A DNA stretch of 64,000 bases from contig NZ_JAENIK010000009.1 of assembly GCF_016595465.1 (NCBI RefSeq), positions 186,001 to 250,000 on the forward strand, given 5' to 3'. Position 1 is the first letter of the stretch; each line of letters opens with the position of its first letter. Shown here one piece after another: positions 1 to 8,136 of the stretch. The position numbers were made by a program, and so were the translations under genes. Source of the stretch: Luteolibacter yonseiensis. GTDB lineage: Bacteria > Verrucomicrobiota > Verrucomicrobiia > Verrucomicrobiales > Akkermansiaceae. The notes beneath the pieces were generated by a model. It saw only the letters and a list, made by a program, of their open reading frames with translations, made no database searches and was not told the origin of the DNA.

Positions 1-63
1 TCTCTGGTCGCCCGATATCTCCGGACCCGCCCCAGCCTCCACCTCGTCAATGAAGAGGAGTGA
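1..63 (+). CDS. C-terminal end of an unidentified protein (partial)
   Basis: Frame 1 is open from the window edge to a TGA at 61-63 and ends ...HLVNEEE. Only 20 codons are visible, with codon use (mostly G/C in third position) like the neighbouring genes. The stretch is too short to identify a family. The stop is followed by AT-rich spacer before the convergent DUF445 gene. It could be chance, because the frame is short and no start is visible. Confidence 0.35.
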   Translation, partial: SLVARYLRTRPSLHLVNEEE

Positions 64-121
64 GCGGCGATGAAAAATTACAACAGTAAGTTTTCCCAAG
101 GCGTCGGAATGTGACGGATAC

Positions 122-1393
122 TCAGAAAAGCGATGTCACGAAATGCAGCATCACTCCTAACAGTCCCCCCACCAGCGTGCCGTTCAGGCGGACGAACTGC
201 AGGTCGCGGCCGACTTCCAGTTCGAGTTTGTGGGCGAGTTCCGCGCCGTCCCAGCGGGCGACGGTTTCCTCGATGATCCGGGAGACCTGCGGGGTGTTGT
301 CGGAGATGATGTGGAGCACGGTGACGCGGATGCCGGTATTGAATTTCTCGCGGATGGCCTCGTCCCCGCTCACCTGTGCGGCGGCCCGGCGCAGGCCGTT
401 GGCGATCTGCTGGCGGATCTGTCCGTCCGGGCGGGCGGCGTCTTCCTCGATGGCGTTCTTGATCTCCGTCCAGATGCGGGCGGCGTAGGTCGAGACGTTC
501 GGATTCGCGAGGAACTCCTGCTTGATCTCTTCTCCGCGCAGCAGCATGTCCGGGGACTCCTTCAGGTCCGCCGCGAGCCGTGCGATGCGTTCCTGGATGC
601 GGATGCGGATCTCGTGGTCCGGGTTTTCCCGCACCTCGCCGATGGTGCGCAGGATGCGCTTCATGGCCTCCTCGGCGATGAGGCCGGCCAGCTTGTCCTT
701 CACGGATCCCATGGGCAGGGAAATGGGGATGCCGGGGACGGAAAAGGAATCCGGCATCGGGATCTCCTTGCGGATCAGGTTGGTCAGCATGTCGCGGTTC
801 TCGGCCATGCTCTCGCCGCTGAGGGCGAGCAGGTCGTCCACGATGCGCTCGTGCTTGTCGCCCGAGGTGAGCAGTTCAATCAGTTTCCCGGCCACCGGGG
901 CGATGGGGATGTTCCGGATGCGGTCGATGAACTGGGTTTCGAGGAAACGGGTGATGTCCTCGTCATCCAGGGCGTTCAGGAAGCGCGGCAGGTATTTGGT
1001 GGCGCGCGCCGAGAGTTCGTCCGCCTTCGTGGTGATCCATTCCGCGCCGCGGGCGCTGAGGTCCATCTTGGTGAGCTCGCGCTCCACCACCTCGCGGCTG
1101 AGGAAATTGCTGACGACGAAGTGCGAGAGCGAGCGGGCGATGCGGTTTTTCCCGCGCGGCAGGATGCGCGTGTGCGGGATGGGAAGGCCGAGGGGGTGGC
1201 GGAACAAGGCCGTCACGGCGAACCAGTCCGCCAGTCCGCCGATCACGGCGGCTTCGGAAAACGCCCGCAGGTAGCCGACCCACACCACATCCGGCATGAA
1301 AAGCGTGCTGATCAACACCGCGAAGGCCACTGCGACCGCGGCGGTGGCGATGCGCTGCATTTTACGAAGCTCGGCGGATTTTTCGGTAGGCAT
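122..1393 (-). CDS. DUF445 family membrane protein
   Basis: This protein of about 423 residues belongs to the DUF445 (YjiN/YheB-like) family of inner-membrane proteins of unknown biochemical role. What is seen: an N-terminal hydrophobic segment, then the hallmark GGLADWFAVTALFRHPLG, followed by IPHTRILPRGKNRIA. A long amphipathic middle region comes next (repeated "LIRKE", "LAADLKESPD"), and a C-terminal hydrophobic helix (GGLLGVMLHFVTSLF) ends the protein. This is the usual TM-coiled domain-TM layout and length. The start at 1393 (MPTEKSAELRK) was chosen; an ATG at 1435 would add 14 residues without family support. It is divergent from the carbonic anhydrase gene, with about 140 bp between them. 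Confidence 0.88.
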   Translation of the reverse strand: MPTEKSAELRKMQRIATAAVAVAFAVLISTLFMPDVVWVGYLRAFSEAAVIGGLADWFAVTALFRHPLGLPIPHTRILPRGKNRIARSLSHFVVSNFLSREVVERELTKMDLSARGAEWITTKADELSARATKYLPRFLNALDDEDITRFLETQFIDRIRNIPIAPVAGKLIELLTSGDKHERIVDDLLALSGESMAENRDMLTNLIRKEIPMPDSFSVPGIPISLPMGSVKDKLAGLIAEEAMKRILRTIGEVRENPDHEIRIRIQERIARLAADLKESPDMLLRGEEIKQEFLANPNVSTYAARIWTEIKNAIEEDAARPDGQIRQQIANGLRRAAAQVSGDEAIREKFNTGIRVTVLHIISDNTPQVSRIIEETVARWDGAELAHKLELEVGRDLQFVRLNGTLVGGLLGVMLHFVTSLF

Positions 1394-1533
1394 GGAGGGG
1401 TGGGATGACGCGGAGGACGGGGGACAGTCGGGCATTTATAGGGGAGATTGCCAAGCGTGGATACGGGGAATCCGATTGTTCCGCTCCGGCCCTCGCGGCT
1501 TGCCGTGCACGGCGGGCGTGGCTAGCATGCGGC

Positions 1534-2046
1534 ATGGCCATCGAGACGTTTCTGGAATTTACCCCGGGCATTCATGAAAGCGCGTTCGTCGCGGCGAGCG
1601 CGGATGTGATCGGGAGGGTGACGCTGCACGAGGAAACCAGCGTGTGGTACAACTCCACCCTGCGCGGGGACATCAATGAGATCGTCATCGGGCCCAGGTC
1701 GAACGTGCAGGATAATGCGGTGATCCATCTCGCGGATGATTACGGTTGTTATGTCGGCGAACTGGTTACGGTGGGTCACTCGGCGATTTTACACGCCTGC
1801 ACGGTGAAGGACGAGGTGCTGGTCGGCATGGGTGCGATCGTGCTGGACGGCGCGGTGATCGGCGAGCGGTCGATCATCGGCGCGGGCGCGCTGGTGACGG
1901 GCGGGACGGTGATCCCGCCGGGCTCGCTGGTGCTGGGTTCCCCGGCGAAGGTGGTGAGGACGCTTTCCCTGGACGAGCAGGCGAAGATCCGCGGCTGGGC
2001 GGACAAGTATGTGCTGGGTTCCAGGAAGTATCTGGAAAGGAAGTAA
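1534..2046 (+). CDS. gamma-carbonic anhydrase family protein (YrdA-like)
   Basis: The predicted protein of 170 residues is a left-handed beta-helix hexapeptide-repeat protein of the gamma-carbonic anhydrase family, cytoplasmic, and expected to bind a divalent metal at a trimer interface. The three metal-ligand histidines are visible in DNAVIHLADD, TVGHSAIL and ILHACTV. The conserved VWYNSTLRGD and isoleucine-rich hexapeptides (VIGERSIIGAGALV) are present, as is the family ending GSPAKVVR. The ATG at 1534 fits the usual N-terminus (MAIETF...) and length; an upstream in-frame ATG at 1405 would add 43 residues with no similarity. Catalytic CO2 hydration is not certain, since many YrdA-like members lack measured activity. 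Confidence 0.92.
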   Translation: MAIETFLEFTPGIHESAFVAASADVIGRVTLHEETSVWYNSTLRGDINEIVIGPRSNVQDNAVIHLADDYGCYVGELVTVGHSAILHACTVKDEVLVGMGAIVLDGAVIGERSIIGAGALVTGGTVIPPGSLVLGSPAKVVRTLSLDEQAKIRGWADKYVLGSRKYLERK

Positions 2047-2114
2047 CGTGTGACGGCGGTTTCCGACTTGCCGCGAAGGTTGTGAATAGCGCGGATCGGG
2101 TGCGTTCGCCAGAA

Positions 2115-2307
2115 CCATGGACTGCGTGCGGCTTGCCGCCGCTTTCCGTAGCCAGCTTGCTGGCACGGGGGGGAGGGCGGGATTCAAAATAGCGGATCAT
2201 CCCATTGCGACAGCCGGCGGTGGGGACACCGAGGGGGGGCGCCAGTCCACCGCCCGTGCCAGCAAGCTGGCTACGGAAAGCGGCAGCAAGCTGCACGCAG
2301 TCCATGG
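2115..2307. repeat. Noncoding element bounded by 55-bp inverted repeats
   Basis: The arm at 2115-2169 and the arm at 2253-2307 are reverse complements over 55 bp with two mismatches, separated by about 83 bp. Each arm also carries the smaller dyad GCCAGCTTGCTGGC. No convincing ORF lies inside, and the intergenic interval 2047-2563 holds only this element and the purH terminator. It may be a REP/MITE-like mobile palindrome or a very stable transcribed hairpin; the sequence alone does not decide. Confidence 0.8.
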
Positions 2308-2464
2308 ACTTCGCCAGCCGTCAGACGTTCCCGGATCAATCATCACCTCGTTTGTGAAAAACGGGAGGCCTCCGCCATTCTTCTTTGCACCCCCTTTGCG
2401 ATCTCGCCGGCTTTGAGGCCTTGCTGCTTTGCGGTGAAAAATTCCGCTGCCGGGTTGTTTGAAA

Positions 2465-2503
2465 TAAAAAAACGGAGGCGGAATGGGATTCCGGCCTCCG
2501 TTT
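2465..2503 (-). terminator. Rho-independent terminator of purH
   Basis: On the minus strand a 10-bp outer stem (AAACGGAGGC paired with GCCTCCGTTT) continues into an inner GGAAT/ATTCC stem. It is followed by a run of T residues. It lies about 60 bp downstream of the purH stop codon. Confidence 0.85.
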
Positions 2504-2563
2504 GGATTCGGGCGTTCGCGAATGAATTCCGCGCTCCCGGTGGGATCTCTCCCGGTGGGTGGA

Positions 2564-4105
2564 TCAATGCCTGAAGTGGCGGTGTCCGGTGAAGATCATG
2601 GCCATGCCCGCGGCGTCGGCGGCGGCGATGACCTCCTCGTCACGGACGGAACCCCCGGGCTGGATGCAGGCGGTGGCTCCGGCGTCGATGGCGGACTGGA
2701 GGCCGTCGGCGAAGGGGAACATGGCGTCGGAGGCGACGATGCTGCCAGCGAGGCTGAGGCCGGCTTCCTTGGCTTTCCAGATGGCGATGCGGGAGGAGTC
2801 CACGCGGCTCATCTGGCCGGCGCCGATGCCGAGCGTGCGGTCCGAGCTGGAGTAGACGATGGCGTTGGACTTCACGTGTTTCACGATGCGCCAGCCGAAG
2901 CGCATGGCGCGCATCTCGGCCTCGGTCGGCGGGCGTTTGGTGACGACCTTCGCTTCCAGGTTGTCGAGGCCGAGCGCGGTGTGGTCGCGGTCCATGACCA
3001 TGAGACCACCCGGGCAGGAACGGATGACAGGAGATTGTTTCTCCGCGAGGTAGGCCTCGTTCATTTTCATGAGACGCAGGTTTTTCTTCTTCTGGAGAAG
3101 GGCGCGGGCGTCGCTCTCGAATTCCGGAGCGATGATGACGTCGGTGAAGATCTCCGAAATGATGCGGGCGAGCTCGAGGGTGAGCGGGCGGTTGACGACG
3201 ATGACGCCGCCGAACGGGGCCTGGCGGTCGGTTTCGAAAGCTTTCTGCCACGCGATCTTGAGGCTCTCGTCATCCTGGCCGACTCCGCATGGGTTGGTGT
3301 GCTTGAGGATGGCGACGGTGGGGCGGACGAAGTCGAGGATGAGGTCGGACGCGGCCTCGATGTCGAGGATGTTGGTATAGCTGAGCTCCTTGCCCTGGAC
3401 CTGGGTGAAGAAGTCGCCGAACCGGCCGTAGAGCGAGCACTTCTGGTGCGGATTGTCACCGTAGCGGAGCTCTTGTTCGAGCGGCAGGCTGAGGGTGAAG
3501 TTGCAGCCGGTGCCGGTGCGGCATTGGCCGAGGTAGTTGGTGATGGCGGCGTCGTATTGCGAGGTGCGGAGGAAGACCTTCACGGCGAGCTGCTCGCGGA
3601 AACCCTTGGTGGTGTTGCCGTTGTTCTCCTTCATTTCCTCGATGACCTTCGGGTAGTCCGCGGGATCGACGATGACGGTGACGCTGGAGTGGTTCTTCGC
3701 CGCGCTGCGGAGCATGGAAGGGCCGCCGATGTCGATTTTTTCGATGGCTTCCTCAAGCGTGACGTTCGGCTTGGCGACGGTTTCCTCGAACGGGTAGAGG
3801 TTCACGACGACGAGGTCGATGGGCGGGATGTCGTTCGCCTTGGCCTGGGCGACGTGGTCCGCGTCGTCGCGGCGGTGGAGCAGGCCGCCGTGGACCTTCG
3901 GGTGGAGGGTCTTGAGACGTCCGTCGAAGAGTTCCGGCGCGCCGGTGAACTCGGAAACGTCGATCACGGGCAGGCCGGCATCGCGCAGGGCGGCGGAGGT
4001 GCCGCCGGTGGAAAGCAGTTCCACACCCATGTCATGGAGTTCCTTGGCGAAGGCGGCGAGGCCGGTTTTATCGGAAACGGAGAGCAGGGCACGAGTGATG
4101 GGCAT
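2564..4105 (-). CDS. purH: Bifunctional AICAR transformylase / IMP cyclohydrolase
   Basis: PurH carries out the last two steps of de novo purine synthesis. It transfers a formyl group from 10-formyl-THF to AICAR, then closes the ring to IMP. The protein is 513 residues, the normal length. The N-terminal MGS-like cyclohydrolase domain begins [11 protein letters not shown] and contains [11 protein letters not shown] and [13 protein letters not shown]. The C-terminal AICARFT domain carries [10 protein letters not shown] and RYGDNPHQ, and ends in the typical FTGHRHFRH. The start at 4105 ([10 protein letters not shown]) matches family N-termini; the frame is open 29 codons further upstream but with no family match. 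It is followed by its own terminator. Confidence 0.97.
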   Translation of the reverse strand: MPITRALLSVSDKTGLAAFAKELHDMGVELLSTGGTSAALRDAGLPVIDVSEFTGAPELFDGRLKTLHPKVHGGLLHRRDDADHVAQAKANDIPPIDLVVVNLYPFEETVAKPNVTLEEAIEKIDIGGPSMLRSAAKNHSSVTVIVDPADYPKVIEEMKENNGNTTKGFREQLAVKVFLRTSQYDAAITNYLGQCRTGTGCNFTLSLPLEQELRYGDNPHQKCSLYGRFGDFFTQVQGKELSYTNILDIEAASDLILDFVRPTVAILKHTNPCGVGQDDESLKIAWQKAFETDRQAPFGGVIVVNRPLTLELARIISEIFTDVIIAPEFESDARALLQKKKNLRLMKMNEAYLAEKQSPVIRSCPGGLMVMDRDHTALGLDNLEAKVVTKRPPTEAEMRAMRFGWRIVKHVKSNAIVYSSSDRTLGIGAGQMSRVDSSRIAIWKAKEAGLSLAGSIVASDAMFPFADGLQSAIDAGATACIQPGGSVRDEEVIAAADAAGMAMIFTGHRHFRH

Positions 4106-4230
4106 GGGGAATGGTCTTTCGCGTGGTTTGAAATGGATCGGCCGGGTGACGGGCGACGCAGACCCCGTAACCAACCCGCCGCCGCCCGGCAAGCGGAATA
4201 GCTGGGAGGGGAATCAGGGGGGAGGCGGTA

Positions 4231-4587
4231 TCACCCGGGCTCATTGGAAAGCATGATGGAGTCCGAAATGGGTTGCGGGCAGTGGAATTCCCTGAGGATT
4301 GCGGCGATTCCACCCGACCCGAGTCCATCGATCTGCTTTTCCAGTCGTTCGATTTGAGCCAGCGGCGGAGCAGTCCCGGAAGGCTCCCGAAGAGCCGACA
4401 AACGGGCCTTCAGGCATTGATGACGTGCCTCGATCACCCGCTGGGCCAAGGATTCCAGGTTGGGCAAGGACCCGTCTCCCGGGGATTTTCCTGAACAGGC
4501 GGCGATGGTCGCCCGGAGGGTCGTTTCCCTATCGGCCACTTTCGAGGCATGCGTGCGTCCGGTGAACTGTCCTTGCCATTGGGCCAT
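4231..4587 (-). CDS. Hypothetical protein, small, possibly helical
   Basis: This 118-codon frame has codon use consistent with real genes here. The predicted protein is rich in Arg, Leu and Ala, with a helical middle (LAQRVIEARHQCLKARLSAL, IERLEKQIDGLG). No family is recognised. It lies 36 bp downstream of another small gene (4624-4827) on the same strand and 125 bp upstream of purH, so the two may form a short operon. No signal peptide or TM segment and no clear ribosome-binding site is seen, so existence is likely but not certain. Confidence 0.5.
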   Translation of the reverse strand: MAQWQGQFTGRTHASKVADRETTLRATIAACSGKSPGDGSLPNLESLAQRVIEARHQCLKARLSALREPSGTAPPLAQIERLEKQIDGLGSGGIAAILREFHCPQPISDSIMLSNEPG

Positions 4588-4623
4588 TTGAATGAAGCGG
4601 AGGCGGTTGATTTAGAGAGATTC

Positions 4624-4827
4624 TTACCGGGCGCGGCCGGCCGTTTCTTCCTTGAGGCGTTTCAGTTCTTCGACGCCCTCGCTTTTCAAATAGACTCTGC
4701 CCGTCCGCGCATAGACCGGCTCGGCAGCGAAGCGGTGTTGAATCGCGAGAGCATCTGCCATCACCCTTTTGAAAACCGGATTTTCGAGAATCCTTGGATC
4801 GATTGACGGGTGGTCCCCGGGTTTCAT
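4624..4827 (-). CDS. Hypothetical small protein
   Basis: A 67-residue charged protein (MKPGDHPSIDPRILENPVF...) that is probably cytoplasmic. It ends in a Lys/Glu-rich helix (EGVEELKRLKEETAGRAR). The reading frame has normal codon bias and is the only credible one in this interval. It is first of a possible pair with the 118-codon gene downstream. No domain is recognised, and the size would fit a small regulator or antitoxin, but nothing in the sequence shows that. Confidence 0.5.
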   Translation of the reverse strand: MKPGDHPSIDPRILENPVFKRVMADALAIQHRFAAEPVYARTGRVYLKSEGVEELKRLKEETAGRAR

Positions 4828-4883
4828 TGTCAGATGAGCTATCAGCTTTCATCGGTTCGCGCAACTCCGCTCATTTCCATGGC

Positions 4884-6563
4884 TCACTCCCACTCCACCA
4901 CCAGCAGCGACACTCCCTGGCGCGGCAGGGTGAAATCCAGCTTGGCGGTGTGGTCGGTGATCTGCGTTTCCGCCTCCGGCGCGAGCGTGGCGAGTTTTCC
5001 GGCGGCCTCCAGCTCCTGGTATTGCTCCGGGGTGGGCTTTTGTGGCTCGCCCATGGACTTCCAGAGGGTGAAGGAGTTTCCGTGGGTCTCATCCACGCGG
5101 TAGTGGCTGACCTTCGCCTTGCCGCTGGCGAGGGGCAGGCCGGGGACGTTCAGGGAAATGGCGGCATCCGGGCCGGTCACGTCGTCGTCGTGGTAGTGCC
5201 AGACGAGCACGCTGAGTTTTTTCGCGCTGAGGCTGGCGAAGGCGGAAACGTCCGCCTGCTTGCGGACACCGCTGCGGAGGATGTCCGGCAGGGACACGGC
5301 GGAGTCGCTGGTGACGGGAAGGCGGTCGCCGTCCATTTTGGAGAACATCCGGAAAACATTCAGCACCGGCTTGTCCACGCCGTTCGTGGCCAGCGAGCGG
5401 AACCCGGCGAAATACGGCTGGTCCTCGAACTCGAACGCCCAGGTGACCGCGCCCTCCAGGTTCACTCCGTGCTTGGCCGCGAGGTCGAGTTTCCGTGGGA
5501 AGCTCGCGGCGGTGTAGCTGGAATACATCGTGCCGTTGCGGTAGGCGAGATTCGGCCCCTGGCAGGCGGCGCAGCCCTCCGGATCGGACTCGCCGATGAC
5601 GATCGGCGTATCCGCGAATTCCGGGTAGCGCGCGATCACCGAGAAGGCTCCGTCGATGTCGCGGAGCTGGCTGGAGATGCCCATCTGGACGCGTCCGTCC
5701 ATGTCCTTCGGCTGGCCCTTGGCGTGGAAGGAAATGAAATCCGTGGGCGTGCCGGTTTCTCCGGTGGCGGTGTTTTTGCCCTTCACGCAGTGGTCGAGGA
5801 AGGACTTAAGGAAATCTCCGCCCGCGCCCCCCGCCAGATCCGGGCCGCCGACCCTCGCGCCGGGGATGGCGCGGCGCACGGCCTTGATCGCGTGGTCGTG
5901 CAGCTTGAAAAACTCGTCACGGGTGCCGCGCCAGTAGCCGATGTTCGGCTCGTTCCATGTCTGCCAATACCATTTGAGGACCTCGTCCCGGCCGTATTTT
6001 TCAACGGAATGCTTCGCCCATTGGTAGACGAGTTCCTCCCATTTCCCCCAGTCCTTCGGCGGGTAGGTCCAGCCGGTGTAGATGTCGTCATACTTCGCCT
6101 TCGGCGTCCAGTGGTGGCGGTAGGGCTCCGGCTTTATCGAAAGCGCCTGCGGCATGAAACCGATCTGCACATAAGGCCGGACGCCGCGCTCCAGCCCGCT
6201 GTCGATGATCTTGTCAACGATGGTCCAGTCATAGACCGGGTTTCCCTGCGCGTCCTCGGTGTAGGCGTTCGTCGATCCCCACTTGAGCGCGTGCGTGCCC
6301 TCGCCGGTGACGAGCAGGCTGTGGGTGCGGAAAAACACCTCCTTCGGCTTCAGCTCACCCAGTTCGGAAAGGAGTTTCCGGCCGTCCTTCATGTAGGTGT
6401 AGTTCGGCTCGTCCGCGCCGAAGAACCGCCAGATCGGCTTGAGCGGCCCCATCGGCCGCGCGGCATCCACCGTGATTTTCACAGGAAACGAATCCGCCGC
6501 CATGGCGGACAGGCAGGAGCTGAAAAGGCAGAGGGCGGTGAGGGTGCGGGAAAATGACGGCAT
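4884..6563 (-). CDS. Secreted glycoside hydrolase, GH39-like (beta-xylosidase type)
   Basis: The 559-residue protein starts with a signal peptide (MPSFSRTLTALCLFSSCLSA, cleavage near AMA-AD), so it acts in the periplasm or outside. The body reads as a clan GH-A TIM barrel. WQTWNEPNIGYW carries the general acid/base Glu at about residue 205. IVIGESDPEG near the end of the barrel carries the nucleophile Glu at about 325. The FFGADEPNYTY opening and the H-rich RHHWTP stretch agree with GH39 xylosidase/iduronidase-like enzymes. A C-terminal beta-sandwich follows (LSVLVWHYHDDDV ... LLVVEWE). The substrate cannot be read from the sequence; xylan or another plant/algal glycan is a guess. Confidence 0.85.
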   Translation of the reverse strand: MPSFSRTLTALCLFSSCLSAMAADSFPVKITVDAARPMGPLKPIWRFFGADEPNYTYMKDGRKLLSELGELKPKEVFFRTHSLLVTGEGTHALKWGSTNAYTEDAQGNPVYDWTIVDKIIDSGLERGVRPYVQIGFMPQALSIKPEPYRHHWTPKAKYDDIYTGWTYPPKDWGKWEELVYQWAKHSVEKYGRDEVLKWYWQTWNEPNIGYWRGTRDEFFKLHDHAIKAVRRAIPGARVGGPDLAGGAGGDFLKSFLDHCVKGKNTATGETGTPTDFISFHAKGQPKDMDGRVQMGISSQLRDIDGAFSVIARYPEFADTPIVIGESDPEGCAACQGPNLAYRNGTMYSSYTAASFPRKLDLAAKHGVNLEGAVTWAFEFEDQPYFAGFRSLATNGVDKPVLNVFRMFSKMDGDRLPVTSDSAVSLPDILRSGVRKQADVSAFASLSAKKLSVLVWHYHDDDVTGPDAAISLNVPGLPLASGKAKVSHYRVDETHGNSFTLWKSMGEPQKPTPEQYQELEAAGKLATLAPEAETQITDHTAKLDFTLPRQGVSLLVVEWE

Positions 6564-6783
6564 TGGGCGATTTTTGAGTTTCAGGGAATCCTATGCGGTT
6601 TCTCCGGAAGGAATCTTGGAAGAGTGCGACAGGAATTTGTATGATTCCGCCAAAACTCCTTCACACGGTTCGAGGTAAACGATCCCCGCAGAAGGAGGTG
6701 GAAAGCGGAATGGCTGGTGGATCCGGCAGGTTCACGGAGCGTGGGGAGAAGGCAGTCTGATAATTTTCTTGCCATCCGTTTCT

Positions 6784-6810
6784 AACTGTATCAATCATGC
6801 TGTTACGGTT
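6784..6810. promoter_or_regulatory. Candidate operator/promoter region of the GntR-ABC operon
   Basis: AACTGTA at 6784-6790 and TACGGTT at 6804-6810 form an imperfect dyad with a 13-bp spacer, 20 bp upstream of the regulator start. A TTGCCA at about 6770 followed by TATCAAT could be the promoter. YtrA-type GntR regulators usually bind dyads containing GTAT/ATAC-like half sites in front of their own operon, so autoregulation is a reasonable inference. The rest of 6564-6830 shows nothing recognisable. Confidence 0.35.
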
Positions 6811-6830
6811 GGTGTTGAATCCGCCCCATC

Positions 6831-7217
6831 ATGCTCCCATTTCGTTTCCAACTCCTCGACGGTGTTCCTGTTTCCGACCAACTCGTGAAAGCGGTGCAGC
6901 GCGCCGTTCTCACGGATGAGATGGCGGCGGGGGAGAAATTTCCCTCGGTCCGCATCCTCGCGCAGGAGCTGAAGATTTCCCCGACCACGGCCCACAAGGC
7001 GGTCATGGAACTGCGGGATGCCGGGTTCCTCGCCAGCCGTCCCGGTGCCGGGATGGTGGTGGTGAAGCCGGCAGGGTCCTCCCGGGAACAACTCGCCGCA
7101 CAGCTCGCGCCCGCCTGCCGGGACCTCATCCGCCACGCCAACCAGCTCGGCCTCACCGCCGATGAAACGCTGGAAGTCCTCCGCCGCACCCTTTCCGAAA
7201 ACCCACCGCTTCCATGA
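6831..7217 (+). CDS. GntR family transcriptional regulator, YtrA type
   Basis: This 128-residue protein has an N-terminal winged helix-turn-helix (residues about 8-75). It has the GntR pattern VSDQLVKAVQRAVLTDEMAAGEKFPSVRILAQELKI, split here as VSDQLVKAVQ and FPSVRILAQELKISPTTAHK. This is followed by only a short helical tail, as in the YtrA subfamily, which lacks a large effector domain. It overlaps the ABC ATPase gene by 4 bp (ATGA), so the two are translationally coupled. Such proteins typically repress an adjacent ABC transporter operon in response to envelope stress; that role is inferred from context. Confidence 0.9.
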   Translation: MLPFRFQLLDGVPVSDQLVKAVQRAVLTDEMAAGEKFPSVRILAQELKISPTTAHKAVMELRDAGFLASRPGAGMVVVKPAGSSREQLAAQLAPACRDLIRHANQLGLTADETLEVLRRTLSENPPLP

Positions 7218-8125
7218 AACCACTTCTTGAATTCCACCAGGTCACCTGCCGGTTCTCCCGATCATGGGCGCTGAGGCATGCTTCGTTCCACGTGCCCGCC
7301 GGATCGATCACCGCGCTGCTCGGTCCGAATGGCGCGGGGAAATCCACCGCGCTGAAAATCGCGCTCAATCTCATCCGCCCGTCCTCCGGTCACGTGGAGA
7401 TCCTCGGGGTGGATTCCCGCAAGCTCGGTCCGGCACAGCTCGCCCGCATCGGCTACGTGGCGGATGGCATGGAGCTGCCGGACTGGATGAGCGTGGACCA
7501 GTTCCTCGCCTGGTGCCGCCCGCTTTACCCGAAATGGGACCCGGATCTCGAGCGGTCGTTGAGGAAACAATTCTCCCTGCCCGGCGACCGGAAGCTCAGC
7601 CACCTCTCGCGCGGCCAGCGCATGAAGGCGGCCCTCATCGCCGCGCTGTCCTACCGGCCGGAGCTGCTGGTGCTGGACGAGCCGTTCTCCGGACTGGACC
7701 CGGTGGTGCGGGACGAGTTCATCACCGGGCTGCTGGAGATCGCGGGCGGGGAAGGCTTGTCGGTGGTGGTTTCCTCCCATGACATCGAGGAGGTGGACCG
7801 TCTCGCCGACCACGTGGTGCTGCTCAACCACGGGGCCGTCGTTCTGAACGAAGGCACCGAGCCGCTGCTAGCCCGCCACCGCCGGGTGGAAATCCTGCTG
7901 CCGCCGGATCTCGGTGAGCTGCCGCAGCTTCCCGCGAACTGGATCTCGCCGCAATCCGCGGGCCGCGTCCTGCGGTTCACGGACACGGGGCATGAACCGG
8001 AAAAACTCGCACGCGCGCTGTCCGCCCTGTTCCCCGGCAGCCCGCCCGCCGGAATCCACCCGCTCGGCCTGCGCGAGCTTTTCGTAACCCTCGTCCGCGA
8101 GGGCCGGGCCGACTCCGGAATCTAA
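7214..8125 (+). CDS. ABC transporter ATP-binding protein
   Basis: A 303-residue nucleotide-binding subunit. Walker A is LGPNGAGKST, the ABC signature is LSRGQRMKAAL, Walker B is LLVLDEPFSGLDPV, and the switch histidine is in VVSSHDIEEV. A C-terminal extension of about 90 residues resembles the accessory region of ABC-2 exporter ATPases (YtrB/CcmA-like). It starts inside the regulator gene (ATGA overlap), and 11 bp separate it from the next gene, a membrane protein probably acting as its permease partner. The substrate is unknown. Confidence 0.93.
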   Translation: MKPLLEFHQVTCRFSRSWALRHASFHVPAGSITALLGPNGAGKSTALKIALNLIRPSSGHVEILGVDSRKLGPAQLARIGYVADGMELPDWMSVDQFLAWCRPLYPKWDPDLERSLRKQFSLPGDRKLSHLSRGQRMKAALIAALSYRPELLVLDEPFSGLDPVVRDEFITGLLEIAGGEGLSVVVSSHDIEEVDRLADHVVLLNHGAVVLNEGTEPLLARHRRVEILLPPDLGELPQLPANWISPQSAGRVLRFTDTGHEPEKLARALSALFPGSPPAGIHPLGLRELFVTLVREGRADSGI

Positions 8126-8136
8126 CAGGCATCATC

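Noticed and set aside
2483..4201. Long open frame on the plus strand across purH
   Set aside because: It is the antisense shadow of purH. Its composition is Gly/Asp/Glu-rich nonsense caused by GC codon bias, and purH has all expected motifs.
4794..6557. Long plus-strand frame across the glycosidase
   Set aside because: Antisense shadow of the GH39-like gene, which has signal peptide and catalytic motifs.
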